From: Firmicutes bacterium UBA1535
GTDB lineage: Bacteria; Bacillota; Clostridia; Tissierellales; Sedimentibacteraceae
Reading direction: 5' to 3'
Length of the DNA stretch: 6,451 nucleotides
NCBI GenBank assembly: GCA_002323775.1
Contig: DCPV01000191.1
Span: 1 to 6,451 of the forward strand
The first letter of the stretch is position 1. Every line of letters begins with the position of its first letter. The notes beneath the pieces are model-generated. The model saw only the letters and a list, made by a program, of their open reading frames with translations, ran no database searches and had not been told where the DNA came from. Shown one piece after another: positions 5,281 to 6,451 of this stretch. A program made the position numbers and the translations under genes.

Positions 5281-5679
5281 TTATTTTACTATCATATCAA
5301 CATCATTATCCGTACCTTTAACAGGTACGATTTTTAATATGATTTTATTAGGTAAACAGGCTGTGCTTGAGCCTATAAACTTAAGCCTTCCTGATTTTAT
5401 ACACACCTTATCCGGGCAATCAGATTCTTCAAATCTTATAGAGCCATCCTCATACAAATGAAAAATAACATGCTCATTTTGTGCTATACTAAATGTTTTA
5501 TCAATTTTTTCATTTAATGGAACTGTCATAATTAACTCAGATTCGTAGTATATCTCAGCCTTAGCCTCTTTTTTCCCAGAATTCTGATTATATACATTGT
5601 ATACAAAATACAAGGTTATTGCTATTAACAGTATTAAAATTATAATTATTAAGTCTTTCTTTTTAACAAATTTCATCAT
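5281..5679 (-). CDS. eetA: Membrane-anchored NusG domain II protein (EetA type)
   Basis: A 132-residue protein with one N-terminal membrane span (about 10-30, preceded by Lys residues) and an extracytoplasmic NusG-II domain. The domain carries the family signature CPDKVC (88-93), followed by SGRLKFIG and then CLP (108-110); the three cysteines are typical. Despite its name this is not the transcription factor NusG: there is no NGN or KOW core, and the domain sits outside the membrane. It is EetA-like by domain and by its place between a quinone prenyltransferase and the EetB-type gene, where EetA/EetB are thought to pass electrons from demethylmenaquinol to the flavin carrier. The ATG at 5679 overlaps the upstream TGA (ATGATGA arrangement), so translation is probably coupled. 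A second ATG follows directly at 5676. Confidence 0.85.
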   Translation of the reverse strand: MMKFVKKKDLIIIILILLIAITLYFVYNVYNQNSGKKEAKAEIYYESELIMTVPLNEKIDKTFSIAQNEHVIFHLYEDGSIRFEESDCPDKVCIKSGRLKFIGSSTACLPNKIILKIVPVKGTDNDVDMIVK

Positions 5680-6451
5680 CTAAACAACCCACTTAGAAAA
5701 ATCGCTAAACTATTTGAAGCCATTATTATTATATAATTTTTTATAGAACAAATAAAAGTCAATGATTTTTCCTGCTTTTCCATAAACTGCTTGATATTTT
5801 TTTGAACCGGTATAATTGAGAGCAAGAATATCAAGTAAATTGGTGGTAAAACTTTAAGAATTACCATAATTATAGCAGCTATATAAGTTGCATAATAGAC
5901 AAAAGCAAATAGATTTAAAGGCTTCTTACCTATGTAATAAGGCAGTGTGTGTCTCTTAACCTTAATATCCTTTTCTAAATCGCAAATATTATTTGCTAGC
6001 ATTATATTTGCTGTAGCACATACTGGTGCTACTGACAATAGAAAAACTTTAAGTATAGGCAAAATATTTATCTTTAAGAGTATCGAGAAATCAGTAAATT
6101 GCAAATCAATATAAGTACCCTTTGGCATATTGATATACAATAATATAAATGGAATAAGCAATCCATAAAAAATTCCCGAAAAAATCTCCCCTAAAGGTTG
6201 TCTTGATATAGGTATTGGTCCGTATGTGTAAAATACTCCGCATAAAAAGCATATACCACCTAATATCAATACAAGCACATCAGTAGCAAAGGCTAAATAT
6301 AAACCAAGCGTTACGCTTATAATAAGCATCACTATTATTATTGCTAAGGCTGTTTTTCTGTCAAATTGTAAGGCCTGATGATTTGTTTTTGTGTCTATAT
6401 AATTGTTAATCGCAGTAGTAGTTAAATCAAATAGAAACATAGATAGAAAGA
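5676..6451 (-). CDS. menA: UbiA-family prenyltransferase (MenA/DmkA type), 5' end beyond the window
   Basis: An integral membrane enzyme that attaches a polyprenyl chain to an aromatic acceptor, most likely 1,4-dihydroxy-2-naphthoate to give demethylmenaquinone. Counting from the Met at 6440, the first Mg2+-diphosphate motif is NNYID (12-16) after DLTTTAI, the family segment YTYGPIPISRQPLGE is at 71-85, and the second Asp-rich motif NNICDLEKD is at 150-158; several hydrophobic helices lie between and after. The Met at 6440 is not the true start: the frame is open to the edge (..FLSMFLF), and family members have about 40-50 more residues before the first motif, so the gene is 5'-truncated by the window. 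It ends in an ATGA overlap with the EetA-type gene. In flavin-based electron transfer loci this place is held by DmkA; a general menaquinone MenA role is the alternative. Confidence 0.88.
   Translation of the reverse strand, partial: FLSMFLFDLTTTAINNYIDTKTNHQALQFDRKTALAIIIVMLIISVTLGLYLAFATDVLVLILGGICFLCGVFYTYGPIPISRQPLGEIFSGIFYGLLIPFILLYINMPKGTYIDLQFTDFSILLKINILPILKVFLLSVAPVCATANIMLANNICDLEKDIKVKRHTLPYYIGKKPLNLFAFVYYATYIAAIIMVILKVLPPIYLIFLLSIIPVQKNIKQFMEKQEKSLTFICSIKNYIIIMASNSLAIFLSGLFR

Noticed and set aside
5281..5679. Transcription factor NusG
   Set aside because: Only the NusG-II type domain is present, behind a membrane anchor, with the CPDK-C and CLP cysteine signature of exported EetA-like proteins.
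1..6451. CRISPR array, tRNA, rRNA or insertion sequence
   Set aside because: No regularly spaced direct repeats, cloverleaf-like segments, rRNA signatures or transposase frames were seen on either strand.

Overview
The window is AT-rich DNA in which every convincing gene lies on the minus strand. Low G+C, Shine-Dalgarno led genes, a single-membrane style envelope (two lipoproteins, no outer-membrane genes) and the gene families present point to an anaerobic or facultative Firmicute, most likely a Clostridia member. This placement is an inference from gene content and composition; no marker here fixes the genus.

Transcription runs from right to left. The right half (about 6451 to 2257) is a flavin-based extracellular electron transfer cluster of the type described in Listeria. 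In order it holds a UbiA-family quinone prenyltransferase cut by the right edge (DmkA/MenA type), a membrane-anchored NusG-II domain protein (EetA type), a Gx-transporter family membrane protein (EetB type), a large lipoprotein with two FMN-binding domains (PplA type), and a lipoprotein ApbE, the FAD:protein FMN transferase that would load FMN onto the preceding lipoprotein. The first three genes are tightly packed. The PplA-type gene seems to have its own promoter and a strong terminator, and apbE follows that terminator. The NADH dehydrogenase (Ndh2) and prenyl diphosphate synthase (DmkB) expected in such a locus are not in view and could lie to the right.

The left part (2241 to 1) is a housekeeping block with a near-consensus promoter at 2213-2241: murC (peptidoglycan precursor ligase), tsaE and the start of tsaB (tRNA t6A modification). 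Two copies of a 72-73 base element with perfect 7-base terminal inverted repeats (ATGCACC / GGTGCAT) sit exactly 10 bases upstream of the murC and tsaB start codons. They share their outer sequence, but their inner hairpins differ in sequence. They are either a dispersed palindromic repeat or an undescribed cis-acting RNA.

The first 52 bases form a perfect fold-back that interrupts tsaB. The opposite strand of that fold-back carries the missing tsaB continuation, so the left end is probably an inverted assembly or amplification chimera rather than a true gene break.
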